The notes beneath the pieces were generated by a model that was given only the letters and a program-made list of their open reading frames with translations, did not search any database and was not told the origin of the DNA. A stretch of 6,295 bases of DNA from JBCDCU01 sp039180865 (lineage in GTDB: Bacteria; Pseudomonadota; Alphaproteobacteria; Rhizobiales; JACESI01). Both the position numbers and the translations under genes were made by a program. Where the stretch lies: assembly GCA_039180865.1 (NCBI GenBank), contig JBCDCZ010000270.1, forward strand, positions 1-6,295, read 5' to 3'. Shown here one piece after another: positions 5,761 through 6,295 of the stretch (its first letter is position 1; every line of letters starts with the position of its first letter).

Positions 5761-6295
5761 TCACGGATTGAGCCGTTGACGCGTCCAGCCGGTGTCCGGA
5801 TTGGAGCGCGTGAATACGAGACGGTCGTGGAGCCTGAAATCGGCTTCGCGCCAAAATTCAATATAGAGCGGCTTCACTCTCGTGCCGGACCAATGCGGTG
5901 GACGCGGAATGTCATCACCCGGATAGCGCGCCTCAATCGTGGCAACCTTATCCATAAGGGCCTCGCGGCTTTGCAGCTCTCTCGATTGCTGCGATGCCCA
6001 CGCCCCGATCCGGCTGAGCCGAGGACGCGACGCGAAATAGGCGTCGGCTTCAGCGTCATCGACCGGTTCCGTCACACCTCTGATTCGGATTTGACGGCGC
6101 ACGCTCTTCCAATGAAAGTTCAAAGCCGCTTTTCCGCTACCGAAAACCTCGACACCTTTGGCGCTTTCCAGATTTGTGTAGTAGACAAACCCCTTCTCAT
6201 CCCAGCTTTTGAGCAACACTATGCGGACATTTGGCATGCCGTCGTGATCGACACTGGACAAAGTCATCGCATTTGGGTCATTAATCTCTTGGGAC
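5761..6295 (-). CDS. pdxH: Pyridoxamine/pyridoxine 5'-phosphate oxidase, 5' end outside window
   Basis: PdxH is the FMN enzyme that oxidises pyridoxine or pyridoxamine 5'-phosphate to pyridoxal 5'-phosphate with O2, the last step of PLP synthesis and salvage. The window holds 177 codons plus the TGA stop (5763-5761). The frame stays open to the window edge, reading SQEINDPNAM before the first internal ATG at 6267, and that sequence belongs to the family, so the true start lies outside. Conserved segments: RIVLLK (fragment residues 24-29, FMN phosphate binding), FVYYTN (36-41), RPRLSRIGAWASQQS, and the C-terminal RLHDR (154-158) with the Arg and His that match E. coli R197 and H199. By the constant offset of 43 to E. 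coli numbering, about 35-45 N-terminal residues are missing. It converges on the GST-like gene with 3 bp between stops. Confidence 0.96.
   Translation of the reverse strand, partial: SQEINDPNAMTLSSVDHDGMPNVRIVLLKSWDEKGFVYYTNLESAKGVEVFGSGKAALNFHWKSVRRQIRIRGVTEPVDDAEADAYFASRPRLSRIGAWASQQSRELQSREALMDKVATIEARYPGDDIPRPPHWSGTRVKPLYIEFWREADFRLHDRLVFTRSNPDTGWTRQRLNP

Noticed and set aside
1..6295. Signs of mobile elements, CRISPR arrays, toxin-antitoxin pairs or a modified-peptide cluster near tldD
   Set aside because: I found no transposase, integrase, regularly spaced repeats, precursor peptide or modification enzyme; genes are intact and look native.

Overview
This window looks like a stretch of alphaproteobacterial chromosome of moderate GC content. 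The evidence is an aa3-type cytochrome c oxidase operon start (subunit II then subunit I), an IalB-family envelope protein (a family concentrated in alphaproteobacteria), tldD beside the cox genes, and a CoxB with a cleavable signal peptide. I cannot assign a genus. From memory, IalB-like and tldD genes lie next to coxB-ctaD in many Hyphomicrobiales (Rhizobiales) and relatives, which is the neighbourhood I would favour.

Layout: (1) Positions 1-2205, minus strand: coxB (GTG start at 2205, decided by a strong ribosome binding site) followed 72 bp later by ctaD, whose last quarter or so lies beyond position 1. (2) Positions 2206-2745: a 540-bp divergent control region with no convincing gene. 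It holds several inverted repeats, the best at 2615-2661. (3) Positions 2746-5757, plus strand: three co-directional genes with short gaps (52 and 41 bp), namely an IalB-family exported protein, the TldD metalloprotease subunit, and a GST-fold protein with an extra C-terminal beta-rich domain. They may form one transcript. (4) Positions 5761-6295, minus strand: the 3' part of pdxH (pyridoxamine/pyridoxine 5'-phosphate oxidase). It converges on the GST gene with only 3 bp between the two stop codons.

Working together: CoxB accepts electrons from cytochrome c at its CuA centre and passes them to heme a and the heme a3/CuB centre of CtaD, which reduces O2 and pumps protons. The plus-strand genes have no proven tie to respiration. 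TldD normally works with TldE/PmbA, which is not in this window. PdxH makes the cofactor PLP.

The genes are ordinary, intact housekeeping genes and I do not see a new multi-gene system. The points most worth a second look are a Glu-to-Gln change in the CoxB CuA/Mg motif, a long inverted repeat in the divergent region whose two mismatches become G-U pairs only on the cox-coding strand, a similar strand-specific hairpin between coxB and ctaD, and the C-terminal domain on the GST-like protein.
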